Below, in pieces: positions 1 to 22,520 of a stretch of DNA of 64,000 nucleotides. A program made the translations under genes and the position numbers. Every line of letters starts with the position of its first letter. Position 1 is the first letter of the stretch. The notes under the pieces were generated by a model. That model was given only the letters and a program-made list of their open reading frames with translations, searched no databases and was not told where the DNA came from. Source of the DNA: Lophius americanus (taxonomy: Eukaryota > Chordata > Actinopteri > Lophiiformes > Lophiidae); contig JBBDHG010000107.1 of NCBI GenBank assembly GCA_037951165.1, forward strand, positions 1,337,501-1,401,500, written 5' to 3'.

Positions 1-1081
1 GTATAATCTGGCCTCCAAAAAAATAAGATATAAGTGAACCGGGGATTTTAAAAATGAACCGGTAACTTTTTTTTGGTTTTGTTATTTAGGAACCTTTAAC
101 ATTTATACGTTGTTTTATCTCCATGATGATAAGTTTTTCATATGTTCTATTTATTTTATCCGATTTCTTTCAGATAAGGCGTAAAAAACGTTCAATAAAT
201 GACAAAGGGGTTTTATTATCAAGACCAAGAAGTGAGACAAAGTGATCAGGAAGGAGCAGCTGACTGAAAGGTCCTGAATAAAAGTAAAGTAAACATGGAT
301 ACACTTAGATAAAACATCCCAAAGAAGAATAAACAAGATCTCTAGAAGTATAGAGCGGCCGATGTTTCTACGGCTCACCCGACAGTATAATGTGGCGAGG
401 AGTAACAATAACTAATATTATTTCTTTGGATAGCGTTTTAATAGTTAACGCTCGCTAACTGACTATGACTATTTATTCAAGGTGTTTCGTCTGAAGGATT
501 GATGATAGAGAGGATAAACAGTACATTGTTCAGTTTATCCCTTCAAAAGCTACTGTACAAACATGGCGGTGCGGCATGGCGACCTCCATGGAAGAGGACA
601 TGAGAGGGACAGCCCAGTTTAGACGTCTAGGAGACAAAGTCAGAGAGGACAGATTGGTCTGGACTCCTGAAAAGGAGGGATAGGGGATCTGTCGGTAGAA
701 GGATGCAGGAGATGGAGCTGCCAGACCGGAGACAAAGGGGAAGACCTAAGAGGAGGTTTCTGGATGTGGTGAGAGAGGACATTCAGTTGGTTTTGGTGTG
801 ATGCAGAGGAAACGGGAAGATAAAAATGGACGATCCCCTGCGGCGACTCTTAGAGGAAGAAAGGAATTATTCAGCGAAATATCTGCAAACCCAACAAATT
901 GAACCTTTAAATATCGTTTTTTTGTCTTTATTACATGATACAGAAATCCTGCTGTGGTATGATGGACTCGTTGCCATGACAACAACGCTGTGTCTAATGA
1001 GGATAAGCCTATAATGGCGTGATGGTAAACTGTTGAGTGGCGTAACATGACTTTTATTTAACCCTCATGTCTGCGCTCCAG
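1..1081 (+). other. DAPK2 intron, left edge
   Basis: This is AT-rich intronic DNA upstream of the first DAPK2 exon seen. The only recognisable content is a decayed LINE tail at about 598-870. No earlier DAPK2 exon was found. Confidence 0.6.
598..870 (+). mobile_element. Decayed RTE-like LINE reverse transcriptase, C-terminal tail
   Basis: With frameshifts, the + strand reads as fragments like RGTAQ...RLGDKVRED...RPKRRFLDVVRED...CGD. That is the typical C-terminal end of a fish endonuclease/reverse-transcriptase LINE. It is interrupted by stops and is not functional. Related fragments lie at 2340-2470, 22,140-22,520 (minus) and 63,180-63,640. Confidence 0.65.
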
Positions 1082-11379
<10,298 letters not shown>

Positions 11380-11429
11380 AACTGGACAGCAAAGATCACT
11401 CCCTCATGTCTGAGAATTATTTAAAAAGC

Positions 11430-11435
11430 AATAAA
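11430..11435 (+). terminator. Poly(A) signal AATAAA for DAPK2 (proximal)
   Basis: A canonical AATAAA lies 50 bases after the DAPK2 stop. A second AATAAA at 11623-11628 could serve a longer 3' UTR. Which is used cannot be read from sequence. Confidence 0.55.
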
Positions 11436-11622
11436 ATCGACTGTCCACCTGAGCTCCGGCGTCCGTGTCCAGCCTTTAATCGTGATCTCATGTAAGGGTC
11501 GCATCAGTATGAGACTTTTACGGTCTGACGACCGCCTCAGGGAGTATGACTGTACTCACAGTATAATGACGTTTGTTCCTATCATTTCCCGTTAATGTCG
11601 CCTGTTTGAAAAGAAAGTAGAA

Positions 11623-11628
11623 AATAAA
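11623..11628 (+). terminator. Possible distal DAPK2 poly(A) signal
   Basis: This second AATAAA motif is 244 bases after the stop codon and just before the minisatellite at 11665. It is assigned by position only. Confidence 0.35.
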
Positions 11629-11664
11629 TCTTACTGGATAATCTTTTCAACAATATCATTTAAA

Positions 11665-12247
11665 CGGTAGTAGTACAGTAGTAGTACAGTAGTAGTACAG
11701 TAGTAGTACAGTGGTAGTACAGTGGTAGTACAGTAGTAGTACAGTAGTAGTACAGTAGTAGTACAGTTGTGGTACAGTAGTAGTACAGTGGTAGTACAGT
11801 GGTAGTACAGTAGTAGTACAGTAGTAGTACAGTTGTGGTACAGTAGTAGTACAGTAGTAGTACAGTAGTAGTACAGTGGTAGTACAGTGGTAGTACAGTA
11901 GTAGTACAGTAGTAGTACAGTTGTGGTACAGTAGTAGTACAGTGGTAGTACAGTGGTAGTACAGTAGTAGTACAGTAGTAGTACAGTGGTAGTACAGTAG
12001 TAGTACAGTGGTAGTACAGTAGTAGTACAGTAGTAGTACAGTAGTAGTACAGTGGTAGTACAGTAGTAGTACAGTAGTAGTACAGTTGTGGTACAGTAGT
12101 AGTACAGTGGTAGTACAGTAGTAGTACAGTAGTAGTACAGTGGTAGTACAGTGGTAGTACAGTAGTAGTACAGTAGTAGTACAGTGGTAGTACAGTAGTA
12201 GTACAGTAGTAGTATAGTAGTAGTACATTGGTAGTACAGTAGTAGTA
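11665..12247. repeat. 11-bp minisatellite, 53 units
   Basis: The array is exactly 583 bp, or 53 units of 11 bp. Three main unit types occur: A = CAGTAGTAGTA, B = CAGTGGTAGTA and C = CAGTTGTGGTA. The first unit and units 51 and 52 carry single changes. There are no indels. Because 11 is not a multiple of 3 and no unit frame gives a stop, the minus strand is open for 190 codons with an 11-residue repeat; this is not a gene. It lies just after the DAPK2 3' end. Confidence 0.95.
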
Positions 12248-13849
12248 CTGAAATCCTTGTAGTTTCTGTATCCCTGTAGTTTTGGTTTCCCTAATTTCAG
12301 CTTCCCTTTTACTTCAGTTGTTCTGTAATTTCAGTTGTTCCATAGTTCCAGCAGAAAATGAAGTCTTGATGGTTTTAGTCCCTCCAGTTTCCCTGCTAGG
12401 GTTTCAAATCTTGAGTGGCACACAGACTGAAGGATGATGTTCGCCAAAAAGGAGGAAGACGTTGAACGCGTTTCATCTTTTGAGCTGCCAGACGCGCCCG
12501 CATCTTCTTGAGTTTTTGTCATTAGGGAGAAATCCTTGCTGGTTGTTCGGTTCTCCAAACTCGTCACACATCACTGATTTAATAAGGAGAGATGGAGATC
12601 CGTGAGACGCTCATCTGCTGCACGTGTGTGAGGCTCACTCCGTGGTGTGAGAAGAATTCAAGGAGTGACGTAAATGTGCATTCCTTCATGTCAACACCAG
12701 TAATAAGCAGTTTATGGAGTCATTACAACCATCCAGCACCACGACGAGATAATAAATGTGTCAGTGTGTCGAGGACGACTCCAAAGTTTTCCTCTGTTAC
12801 GAATCATATCCCCTGTAATTGGATATACTGTCAATGCAGGATAAATGCGTGTTCTGGTCCCGTGGCTCCGTTTTGTGATCCGTCAGCATGTTTTTAGAAG
12901 ACTGTCAGAGCCCTCTTACATCATTAGATCTTGGTATTTATGTGAAACTCGATTCATTGCTTGTGAGTTCAGATGAACTAATAGTGTGACAGCCAGCTGA
13001 TGCGTTCACCATATTTTTTTGCTTGGTAGATGTCCACGAGATTGTTACATCAGAATATTAACCCTTTAACCTTCTGGCTCCACCCTTTGACCCCACCCAC
13101 CGCCCAGCCTCCGGGCAGTTGTTAGGAGAAACATCAGCAGTTCAGCGGGGACTTCCTTTGAAGGGTGCAGTCTGAGAGGGAGAGGCTCATTATTATACTC
13201 ACTCACTAACACCATGATATGAAGATACCATGATATGAAGATACGATGGCAGTTGTTTGATGTTTGGTTTGATTGGCCAAAAGACCAAACGTCCGATACA
13301 AGTGAAAACATAACCTCTAGAGGTTTAAAAACATGGTTAAAGTTAACGGGTCAGTCAAGGCTTCTTCTTTTTTTATTCCTTCTAGATCTGGAGGTCAAAA
13401 GGATCCAAATCACATCAGGGAGGAAAGTCTTAATATTGATTGATTATATGAAAACTATTTTTCCAGATCAGTCATACAGATTAACCTTTTTAATGTCCTG
13501 GCCAAGAAAAAAAAAAAATGTGGAAAAATAATTTATTTTAATATTTTATTTACTTTGGTGCAATTATTAATTTAATATCTTAAACACTGAAACTGAATTC
13601 AGCATAAAATGACAAATTAGTTTCCTCAACCTTGTAATTTTATCTATTTATTTATAAAATGATTTAATTAGGGAAATAGTCGGGAAATAGTCGATTTTAA
13701 TTACACTACCTCGAGCTTGTGGTAAGATTTTTTTTAGAAAGCTATTAGATCCATATTATCAAGTTACAGAAATCTGTTTGGTAAGTCCAAACGTGCTTTA
13801 ACATACTATAATAAAAAAAAACACCTACTTATTGAATAGGACTTTCGTA

Positions 13850-13990
13850 ATAGCCATGGTAAGTGCCTCCTCCTGGGTGGCCCCTTTGACCTGTGGTGTC
13901 CATCTGGGCTCCATCCTTGGCCCCTTACTCTTTAGCATACACATTCTGCCACTGGGTCACATTATAAACAGGTTCAGTCACATTTTTCAA
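13850..13990 (+). mobile_element. LINE reverse transcriptase fragment (+)
   Basis: The + strand reads VAPLTCGVHLGSILGPLLF and continues into SIHILPLGHIINR, matching the GVPQGSILGPLLF block of non-LTR reverse transcriptases with the PQ of PQGS changed to HL. A related fragment in inverse orientation lies at 16,320-16,440. Confidence 0.7.
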
Positions 13991-16234
13991 TAAGAAATAA
14001 AGACTAAAAATACAGTTGAGCAGGATTTTAAAGGGTTTTAAGCTACATGACGGTGGTTTGTAAAATGTCTTTTAAAAGTCATGTGGCATTAGTGCTGCAG
14101 GCAGTGGTTTGCTGGAACAGGTCAGAGACCAGCTGAGACCTGAGACGACCGACAAGAAGCAGAAGCAGCACCTCCTGAAATCCACACCCACAGAAAAGAG
14201 AGAGAGCGCTTCTCCACCATATGAGGACACTCCATGCTATTCTGAGAGCTGGTGCGGATTTTAAGACCGAACATAAGGAGTACTTCCCAAACCTGCTTGC
14301 ATAAACAAATGACTCGTGAAATCACTCGTCAGGTGATGAAGTAACAATATCTAATCAGAGCAACCGATGATATGTGATGATTAGTCTGTCAACGGGTCTT
14401 TGGCGTTCTTCCTGGCAGAGAACCAATCAAAAGCCTTTTTCACTCAGAGATCAGTGTCACTGGGTCAATTATGATGACACAACATAATCTAAATTTAGTT
14501 CTGTTTTGGTTTTACCTGACTGTCAGGACCTCTGGCTTCTCTGCATTCTGTTTTCAAGGCATGTCCAAAGGCCCTCCTTGTTTCTTCTTTGTTGTTTCAC
14601 CTAAATGTGTGTTTTTATCTCTTCTATCACCCCTTCTGAGTTATTGCCTCATGAGTGGCTCCCTACTTCCTCTACTCTACTTCATTTCTCTTGGTTATGT
14701 GTTTATTTTTTGTTCGGAATGTAACTTAGATCATTCATTTCTTATGTCCACACTCTTCTTCACGTTAGTAAGACACTCTCATGGTAACCTATTGTTTTGC
14801 TCGCCCAATGGAGATCAGTGTCTTATCCGTCTTCTTCTGTTTATTTGATTTGGTGAAGATCCGGGCCCGACTTTTTGCTCCTGTATTGAAGCACATGTGC
14901 TTTTGTTCCGTAAGAATAAACAGACAGCATCTCCAAAGAGGTTCCTCGTCCCGAGGTTCCTTCCTGACCTTTTCCCTGACATCCCTCGCACAAAAGAAGT
15001 TCATTCTAGTGTCCTTCTTTTAAACTAAAAAATAAGAGCGTATACTTGCAGTATACATTTTATGTACTTATATACAGAGGTACAGAAGTAGATGAACATT
15101 CGGCTGGTTTTATTGGCTATTCATCCAAGGAGCGTGTGTGTTTAAACCAAACTTAAATGTAAAATAGTTGTGTTCTTACACTATATTACTCATACATCTA
15201 AAATATAATAACATGCTTACTTTTTGCATGGATTTATTCCCTAGAAGTGTTATAATATGTGACTTCAAAGTATTATTAGTATACTTAAAACACAGGTGCA
15301 CACATGATACGGCGTCAACACATGACTTCACCTCTGTTACTATCTCCACTGATGTCTTAGAGGCACAACAACTCGGACTCCCTGTGACGTCTCCACTGTA
15401 GGCGCCGAGTGAAGGCACACCCCGCTATACTGTGGCGTTTGAAAACATGATGTTCGTGATGATGTTCGATGTTGATAACAACTAAAGAAAGGTATAAATA
15501 ATTGCACAACAAATGTGCTTCAACGGGAAAATTGAGTTACTTGAGAGGAAAATGAATAGACATGATGAAGAAACAGAAAATATCTGCACTGCATGAGGAT
15601 TAAAGCTGACATGGAATGGTGAGTAACTCCTCATTACATATACGGTTAATCTATAACAATTTCCTCCTCTGCTGCCAAACTCACCAAACATCTGCCCGTG
15701 TGTGATTATATGAGAATGTCAACGCTTTAAAAGTGGAGGTCCAACTTATGGAGACTCACATTAACCAACTGTAGGTGAATGTATTCTGAAAACCCCGCTG
15801 AGCAGCAGGCGGGCGACGCCCTGGAGGTTCAGCTCAGCCTGGATTCATTTGCTTCATGTCTTGTCTCACAAGCCTCATTACTTCTCTGCTCTCTAATGAC
15901 AGCTGCTGAAATTGTCCTAAAATTATCCCCAAGGCAGAACCCTTGAGAAAAAGAGAATGCGTCTCTGAGATAAAGAGCTGAGATTCAGCAGCTCAGGCTG
16001 GATCATCGAGATAAAACACACTTTAGACGTGTGACATCGCATTATGTCACCAACTAGTCTATTTCTATTAACTTCACCTGAACAATAGTTATTTCTCTGG
16101 ATTTGGAGATCATAGTCTCAGAAGTTTTCAATCATCTCCTGTTATGAGTTGAAGTGTTGTTTGCCTCCCTCCGCCTCTGATGTTGTCTCCCACAAAATAT
16201 CCATAATAATGGTCCTCTTCAAACCTTTAACCCC

Positions 16235-16276
16235 CTAACTGCCTTGCTCAACTGTTTGTTTGAGCAAAGCAGTTAG
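16235..16276. repeat. Imperfect 17-bp hairpin
   Basis: CTAACTGCCTTGCTCAA (16235-16251) and TTGAGCAAAGCAGTTAG (16260-16276) pair with one mismatch around an 8-nt loop. It lies about 45 bp before the minus-strand RT fragment at 16,320. Confidence 0.75.
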
Positions 16277-16319
16277 TCTCTTCTTCTTATTGACAAATGT
16301 GCCTGAACCTGTTTATAAT

Positions 16320-16440
16320 ATAACACAGTGGTCGTTATGTAGATGCTGAAGACCAAGTGGCCAAGGATGGAGCCCTGGGGGGCACCAAATGTCAAAGGGG
16401 CCATCGAGGAGGAAGCATTACCATGGATAAAGAGAAAGTT
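16320..16440 (-). mobile_element. LINE reverse transcriptase fragment (-)
   Basis: The minus strand reads MAPLTFGAPQGSILGHLVF then SIYITTTVL, the same RT block as at 13,850-13,990 but in opposite orientation. The flanking words (CCATGGTAA, TCCTCCT) also match, so both derive from one family. Confidence 0.7.
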
Positions 16441-17558
16441 CTTTCCCTAATTTTTTTTTTTTATAGCATGTGAAAATTCACTAAAAATAAATATTTAACT
16501 TCATTCAACCAAAAAAAAAGTATAATAAGGGTCGTAGAGTTTTCTCAAAACATTCTTTACAGAAAAAGTTGAGCTAATCTATTCAAAAGTGACTCATTTT
16601 CATAAAATATGAAATGTCATCATGAAATGATGTGTCTGACTTTTTTTCTTTCCGGTTTCAAAATGTGCTTAAACAAACATTCTTTTCAATTTATGGTAAA
16701 TTTAGAGTGTCCAAGATGTTAAATTCATAAATGCCCAGCTCATATAAAATATGCAAAGAAATAATATTTAATGTTAATTTCTTATTCTTGGTGAAGTCGT
16801 TACAGGGTTGAATATTAACTTAAAACTTTAATCTTCAAACTTTCCTGTTCAGCATGATCGTGACTGTGACCAGTAGTATTATTCTTGTTTTTTTATTCAT
16901 TTTAGCCTACTATTCATATTATTGATTACGATCCATTGCTGATTATTTGCACTGTGTGTTTTGTATGGTGGTGGTGGTGCTAGGTTCTTACAAATGTAAA
17001 CACTTGTAAGTTTGCAAAAGTACTTCTGGTACAAAGCACTTGCATGGCCCAAAATAACAAACAAACCAAGCTCCAGGTCTTCTCTTCCAGGTCTTTAACC
17101 TGCCCAGTTTTTAGAAAATAAAAAGAAGGGGGAAAATCAGTCAACTTCCTTGATCACTCTAAAAGCAAACAGGAGAAAAATGGTTACAAAAGGGTAGGCT
17201 TCCCACCCCTACAAAACTTCTGGGGTGCTCAATTTACAATATATGCTATTCTATTTACAATAATATTTACATATCAACAGGGAAAAATGTTTCTTACTCT
17301 TATTTACAGGAAAAACTCACCAAATTCACCACAAAACTCCACACAATCTCCAAACAAAGACACAATACGGTCGGAAGCCAGGGAAAACAAGAGCGAATGC
17401 TGGTAGCCGCGGGTGCCATTTTTAAAAGTGGTGTTATCAGGGTTCTCTCAATCACTAGCCTCCACCTACATGGAAAAGTTGTCTCCAGGAAGCAGCATCA
17501 CGGCAAACACATACTTTATTTCAAACTAAATAAAATAAAACTCTGAAAAAGCACTTTT

Positions 17559-17795
17559 CCTATGCCAAGGCACATTAGAATCCCTAGGTTACGGAAGAAA
17601 TTGTGCAGATTCTTACATTGATGTCTGAGTTATTGCCAGCCTCCTAATCTACCAACAACTCCAACAAACTCTCAGAGTATCTCTTAAAATATCATAAAGC
17701 CAACGTTATTCTGCACCTTCCACTTCAGTGTTTCTGTTCAGCTCACTGAGCCCCCAGCTCCGCCCTTAAGGAACAACAAAGGAATCAAAGGAACC
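17559..17795 (+). repeat. Diverged dispersed repeat, copy 1 of an inverted pair
   Basis: From ATGCCAAGGCAC to GGAATCAAAGGAAC this segment aligns by eye with the reverse complement of 27,724-27,960. Shared words include GAGTTATTGCC, AATCTACCAAC, CTCAGAGTATCTC (TCTCAGTATCTC in copy 2), TTCCACTTCAGTGT and TCAAAGGAAC. Family not recognised. Confidence 0.7.
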
Positions 17796-18049
17796 CCTGA
17801 AATTTAGTCCCTAGCACCACCTCCAAAGAAATCCAAATATCCAAACAGTTTATTGTTTGACCTGTCTTGCTATGATCAGGAAGAAGTTACTATGACATGT
17901 CATGACATCATCGCGTAACGTCGCATAAGATTTAATAATCGCAAGCCTCTGGGTACTAATTCATGCAAATTCATCCATTGTTTTTTTTCCGTAATCTTGT
18001 TAACAAACAAACGAAGGTCAAAAACATTCGTCTTCAGTGGATATTAAAA

Positions 18050-18447
18050 ATGAAGTACAGTATTCTGTCCAACGAAGGAGTGAGACAATCAATCGTGCTT
18101 CTGAGACTTATGACCGTGAAACACTCGGTGCTCCGGACCCCTTTTGTCCTAGTGGGCGTGGCCGTGGCCGTGGATATCATATCGGCGCAGGCGGTGCGTG
18201 TAGGCGGATAAACGGACAGGGAGGCAGACAGGTCCCACGTCATCGCCCTGTGCAGCAGTAGGGGCTTGGTCAGAGACTGCTGCCGTGCAGACCGTGCTTA
18301 CTAGACAGATAGGCAAGCAGAAGCATGGACCTGCATGACTCTGTCTCCTCTCACAAGGACGCTATTAAAATCTGCGGATATTGACAGCTATGCAATGAGG
18401 CAGAATCAAGTTATTGTGTAAGAAGAAAGAGGACGGTTGTGTTTCTG
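18050..18447 (+). promoter_or_regulatory. Candidate HERC1 promoter and 5' non-coding exon
   Basis: This stretch is richer in GC and CpG than its surroundings. It has GC-box-like GTGGGCGTGGCC and a CRE-like CACGTCATCG, no TATA box, and ends in a strong donor (GTTTCTG then GTAAGTGAG at 18448). The HERC1 start codon lies in an exon whose acceptor is 5.7 kb downstream at 24133, so at least one upstream non-coding exon must exist. This is the best candidate I see, but there is no transcript evidence. Confidence 0.35.
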
Positions 18448-18469
18448 GTAAGTGAGATTCCGCTCCAAT

Positions 18470-19650
18470 GTGCAGCTAGCATGCTGTCAACCTGCTGTAC
18501 TATGATACAGCAGAACCAACTTATAGCTACAAATAGCTGCTGATATAGAGAAATCCAGATTCTCCACAGTTGTGTAGCGTTATATAGCAGCCTGTCTTTA
18601 AATAATATTTTTCAATCTTACCCTGTCACGATGGTTCGTTCGGTCCATTTTATTTTGGCAGCTATTTGGTGTTTGCTAGCACAGCCAGCTAATGGTATCC
18701 AACGTAAACAGTAGCGTCAACATGCTATACACAATGTAAGCTTTTCCACAGTTATGTATACTTTTGTGACAGAATAATGTTTAATAGTATTTGTTAACGT
18801 AGCTGACTGTCGCGTTATTTTGTTAGCTGCATATTTTTGCGTCATGCTAGCCTAGTTAGCTAGTAGTAGATATCGTAAACAGTAGCGTCAAAATAGCTAA
18901 TGTTTTGTAGAAACCAATCATTCATATGAATACGTATGCGTGTATGACAATATAAATAGTAATCGACTTGCTCCATCTTAAATTAAGTTATTATATTATG
19001 CTTGTTGCTTGGGGTTAGCATATTTAGATGGTATTGGCTAAAATATACAGTAACATCATAATAGCTCATTTATTTTAAAACAATCTATACGGGTTACTCA
19101 TTCTTCTGCAAAGCAATAGGTATTAATGATATATAATAACTTAGCTCTGCGTTAAATTTCTATTTTGTTAGGTCTGTTTTATTCGTAAGCTTTCTGCTGT
19201 TTGCTAGCATAGTTAGCTAATAGTATGTAACGTCAAAAGCGTCTAAATGGCTCATGTTTTAAAGACATTAATCATTTTTATGGTACAAATACATGAATGA
19301 AAATGTAAACATTAATAATATGTATTAAACTAGGTATGTCACATTATTATCTTATTATTATGTTAATATGCTCCCTCTTCCTTTTATAGCATAATTAGCT
19401 GACAGGAGCTGAAGTAAACAATAGCGTCAAAATAATAAAATAGCTAGTGTTATGTTCATGTTAAGCTGTTATACAGGCAGGTGTACTTGGAAGACTTAAT
19501 AGCATTTTATATTATTCATCAATCTAGCTATTTGTCACCCTAGTTTGTAACGTCTTATTTGTAATCATGCTGGTTGTTTGGTATTACCTTATTTAGCTTG
19601 TGTTAGCTAGCGTAAGCAGTAGTTTGTGTTGACAGCTCTCTCTCTAATCA
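18470..19650. repeat. Degenerate tandem array, period about 170-200 bp, about seven units
   Basis: A motif like TTGCTAGCATAGTTAGCTAAT, then a gap and GTAAACAGTAGCGTCAAAAT, then TAGCTNATGTTTT, recurs near 18,675, 18,845, 19,015, 19,203, 19,388 and 19,590. A first unit near 18,470 shares the TCCACAGTT/TTTAATA portion. Units are strongly diverged and not all contain every block. Confidence 0.65.
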
Positions 19651-20239
19651 AAACAAACTACTAACATCATCACATTTAACGTTATAGCCTTTTACAAGAG
19701 TCAAATAGCCCTTGTGGTTAACTTTACTCACTGTATTTCATGTATCTAACGTGAGTTTGTCAAAGCTGCCAGTGATTATTCTGACAGGGATTGTATTGTG
19801 ACTGTGTAATCTGTCCCCACAAGCGTGGCAGAAGTTCTCTCTGTTCACAGACAGCTGTGTCATGGTCCTAACTCCGATGTCTAATATAATCTACCCTAGT
19901 CTGCTCATATGTGTTAACAACCTCAGCTTGAACTAATATTAAACCAATTTTAGTTGGCCATTGCTACAACTTCCAGTGAACTAGCTATGTGTTGCTAACC
20001 AAGTGCAGTCTTGCTAATAATAGCAGAATCAGTGTGACAGTCCACATGACACATTTGGAGAAAGTCCCAGTTCACCTTTGCAGTGACCAGGGCCAAAAAA
20101 GGGGCCAAGAATGGAGCTATTAATGCAGAATATCAGTGACAGATGTTGTATTCGATTATAAAACTGGATCACAGATTTATAGTAGAGTGTAGAGACTAAG
20201 ACTTGGGTTGGACACAATTTTTCAGCCTGTCTGATAACA

Positions 20240-20620
20240 GACAGACAGTCCCTAGATCATCTGGAGGGATGGGTTGTTTTTAACCCCCATTATCTTATGG
20301 CAGTCTGTACTAAACGGGAAACCTGTGACCTCAACTGCACTATCAACCTGCTGTACCACGCCCAGCAGGACAGCAGTAAGACATCCCGCTCCACTCCGGA
20401 GACCTTGGGTCTGCGTAGAATGTGCATACGCTGTTGGATTTTGGATCAGAGAATTCCAACATGCACCTCCCAGCTGAGAGTGTTGTCAATGTGGACCCCG
20501 CGAGATTAATACGAGCAGACCTGGGTGATGGGGACATTGTTAATGACCACAGGCGTGTGGTCAACAAATGTCTTGCATGTATTCTGGCACTAAGCATTCC
20601 TACTCATTGACATAGAGATT
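20240..20620 (-). mobile_element. Decayed L2/CR1-like LINE, RT C-terminal part (-)
   Basis: On the minus strand, with frameshifts, I read DHTPVVINNVPITQVCSY, VHIDNTLSWEVHVGIL, ILRRPKVSGVERDVLLL and LRSQVSRLVQTA, the order of blocks at the C-terminal end of fish L2/CR1-type reverse transcriptases. Stops and frameshifts show it is dead. Confidence 0.65.
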
Positions 20621-22139
20621 TTGGATCAGTAAAGGTGACGTGGATCAAGTGAGTGGCCGGGCTGTCATATCATGAAATTTTCGCTGATGATAAATTGCTG
20701 TAAAAACAATGGATCAATTAAATACTTTAATTGTCCTTTACTGGATTTCAGCTACCAATATATTAGTGTTCTAACTATAGTATTATTATAAAGATGAAAC
20801 ATTTATTGTTTTTTTTTCGCATTTATATTTAGACACATGTCTAAATAAAAAAAAATACACTCTATTCTTTAAAACACATTTTTTCCTCTAGCTCAGTGAA
20901 ATCCAGTATAATCTGTCATTACCATTTTAATGCACATATGTGTAACTTTGAGTGCAAACCTGAGTTAAAAAGGTGTATTTCATGGGGCAAATAGGAAAAG
21001 GTAGTGTCAAAAGACTTTGCCGAAGTACAGGTTTATCATAACCATGATTAATATGTGAATTTTGATCAAAGTATAAGAATTTTTGAGATGCATTGCTGGC
21101 ATAAAATTCAGAATTATCAAAGATATGTTTACAAAATCAATGAAGTTGATCAAGTACTCGCATAATGGATTAGGATATTAGTTATTTCTGTTTTATTAGT
21201 GCTGTCGGGAGCATCCCCACTTTTTTGGATTTGGGGTTGTATATCAGGATTATAGATTTGTGCTAGGCTGTAGTGGACCTTCAAACATCCATCATGCTAT
21301 TTGTGAGTGTCTCCTTTGGCTGCTCTCTCACACATCAAACCATAGGCTGAGAGATTATAGATCAGTGAACATGACTGGGCAAACTGTACCTACTTACCCA
21401 GGATAACTCATCTCATTTGATTACAAAGTCTGCAGCATTTCAACACCAGTGTCTCAGAGAAGGATATAGTTTGTTGTGGTTCTTATATTTGTGTTTGCAT
21501 AATTGGCGGATTAAGCAGTGCCTTGACAAAGCTTGGTAAAAATTCTGTTTCTTTGCAAACTAAGTCCTGAGCAATCATTTTTACTGTTGGTGCCAAAATG
21601 CAGTGAGTGTAATCTCACCTTTTTTAATCTGTGATGATTGGACGATTTGATTATCCTAATACTGTCATATCAACAACAGCTGGTGTTACGTGGACACTTC
21701 TGTTCACTATAATATAAATCTGTCAGATCGAAGATGCTTGTCAACTGTTTACATTAGTTGTTATCTAATAAGATTTGGTGCCAGCGCCAAATAACACAAC
21801 GAGCCAATGTCGGCCTAAATTCTTTTGTTGCTGTTTTGTTTTGGTAAACTTTCCAAATCTGCAAACCTTAGCTAAACACTAAATCATTGAGTGAGGTCAT
21901 GTAGTATTTTAAAAATTCTTTAAAGTTCTAACACTAGCATCAATCCTACCCAAAGTAATATGAAAAGCAGAAAATTTCTACGACTCCTCCTGAAAATCCA
22001 GACCCCCGCCGTGGTCATTGGCATTTGCCAGTATTCTTTTTTTCTGAGTTTGCGTTAGAAAGCAGACTCTCTGCTGTTGTCCAGCTCTGCTTGGAAGCTG
22101 CCATCATGCATATCCATCATGATGCAAGAAATGCACAGA

Positions 22140-22520
22140 CAGAATTCTTCTTCTTCTTCTTCTTTTGGCTGTTCCCTTAAGGTATCGCCACAGCGAATCC
22201 TCTGTTTCCAACCTCCCCTGTCCTCGGCATCTTCCAGCCAACTGCGTGATCGCTTTCTTTGGTATCCTCCCTTTTCTCCTACCTGGCAGGTCTCTCAGAA
22301 AATCTTAACATCTTCATATCTTTATGTCAGTGCCACCGTCTCCAAACCATATGGCAGTGTTGGTTTCACTCCCCACTACTACTTAAACCTTTTCCTTCTC
22401 ACTTGCTGCTATTCTTCTGTCGCATAAACCTTCCGACACTCTTCTTCACCCGTTCCACCTTACCTGCACTCACTTTTTTACCTCTTTTCCACACGTCCTG
22501 CTGCTCTTAACAGTTGACCC
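22140..22520 (-). mobile_element. Decayed RTE-like LINE tail (-)
   Basis: The + strand has a (TTC)n run, GGCTGTTCCCTTAAGGTATC, CGCCACAGCGAATC, GTCAGTGCCACCGTCTCCAA and CACCCGTTCCACC, a pattern recognised as the reverse complement of the 3' end of a very common teleost LINE. It is the same group as the + strand fragments at 598, 2340 and 63,180. Confidence 0.7.
22145..22165. repeat. (TTC)n microsatellite
   Basis: A short TTC run, probably the 3' microsatellite tail of the minus-strand LINE next to it. Confidence 0.8.

Noticed and set aside
11656..12228. 190-codon open frame on the minus strand with an 11-residue repeat
   Set aside because: It is only the translation of the 11-bp minisatellite, which has no stop in any unit frame.
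12331..12897. Open frames after the minisatellite on both strands
   Set aside because: No similarity I can recognise and no supporting signals.
14471..15023. Overlapping open frames at 14.5-15.0 kb on both strands
   Set aside because: Hydrophobic, T-rich translations with no recognised domain and no splice context; likely chance or an unrecognised repeat.
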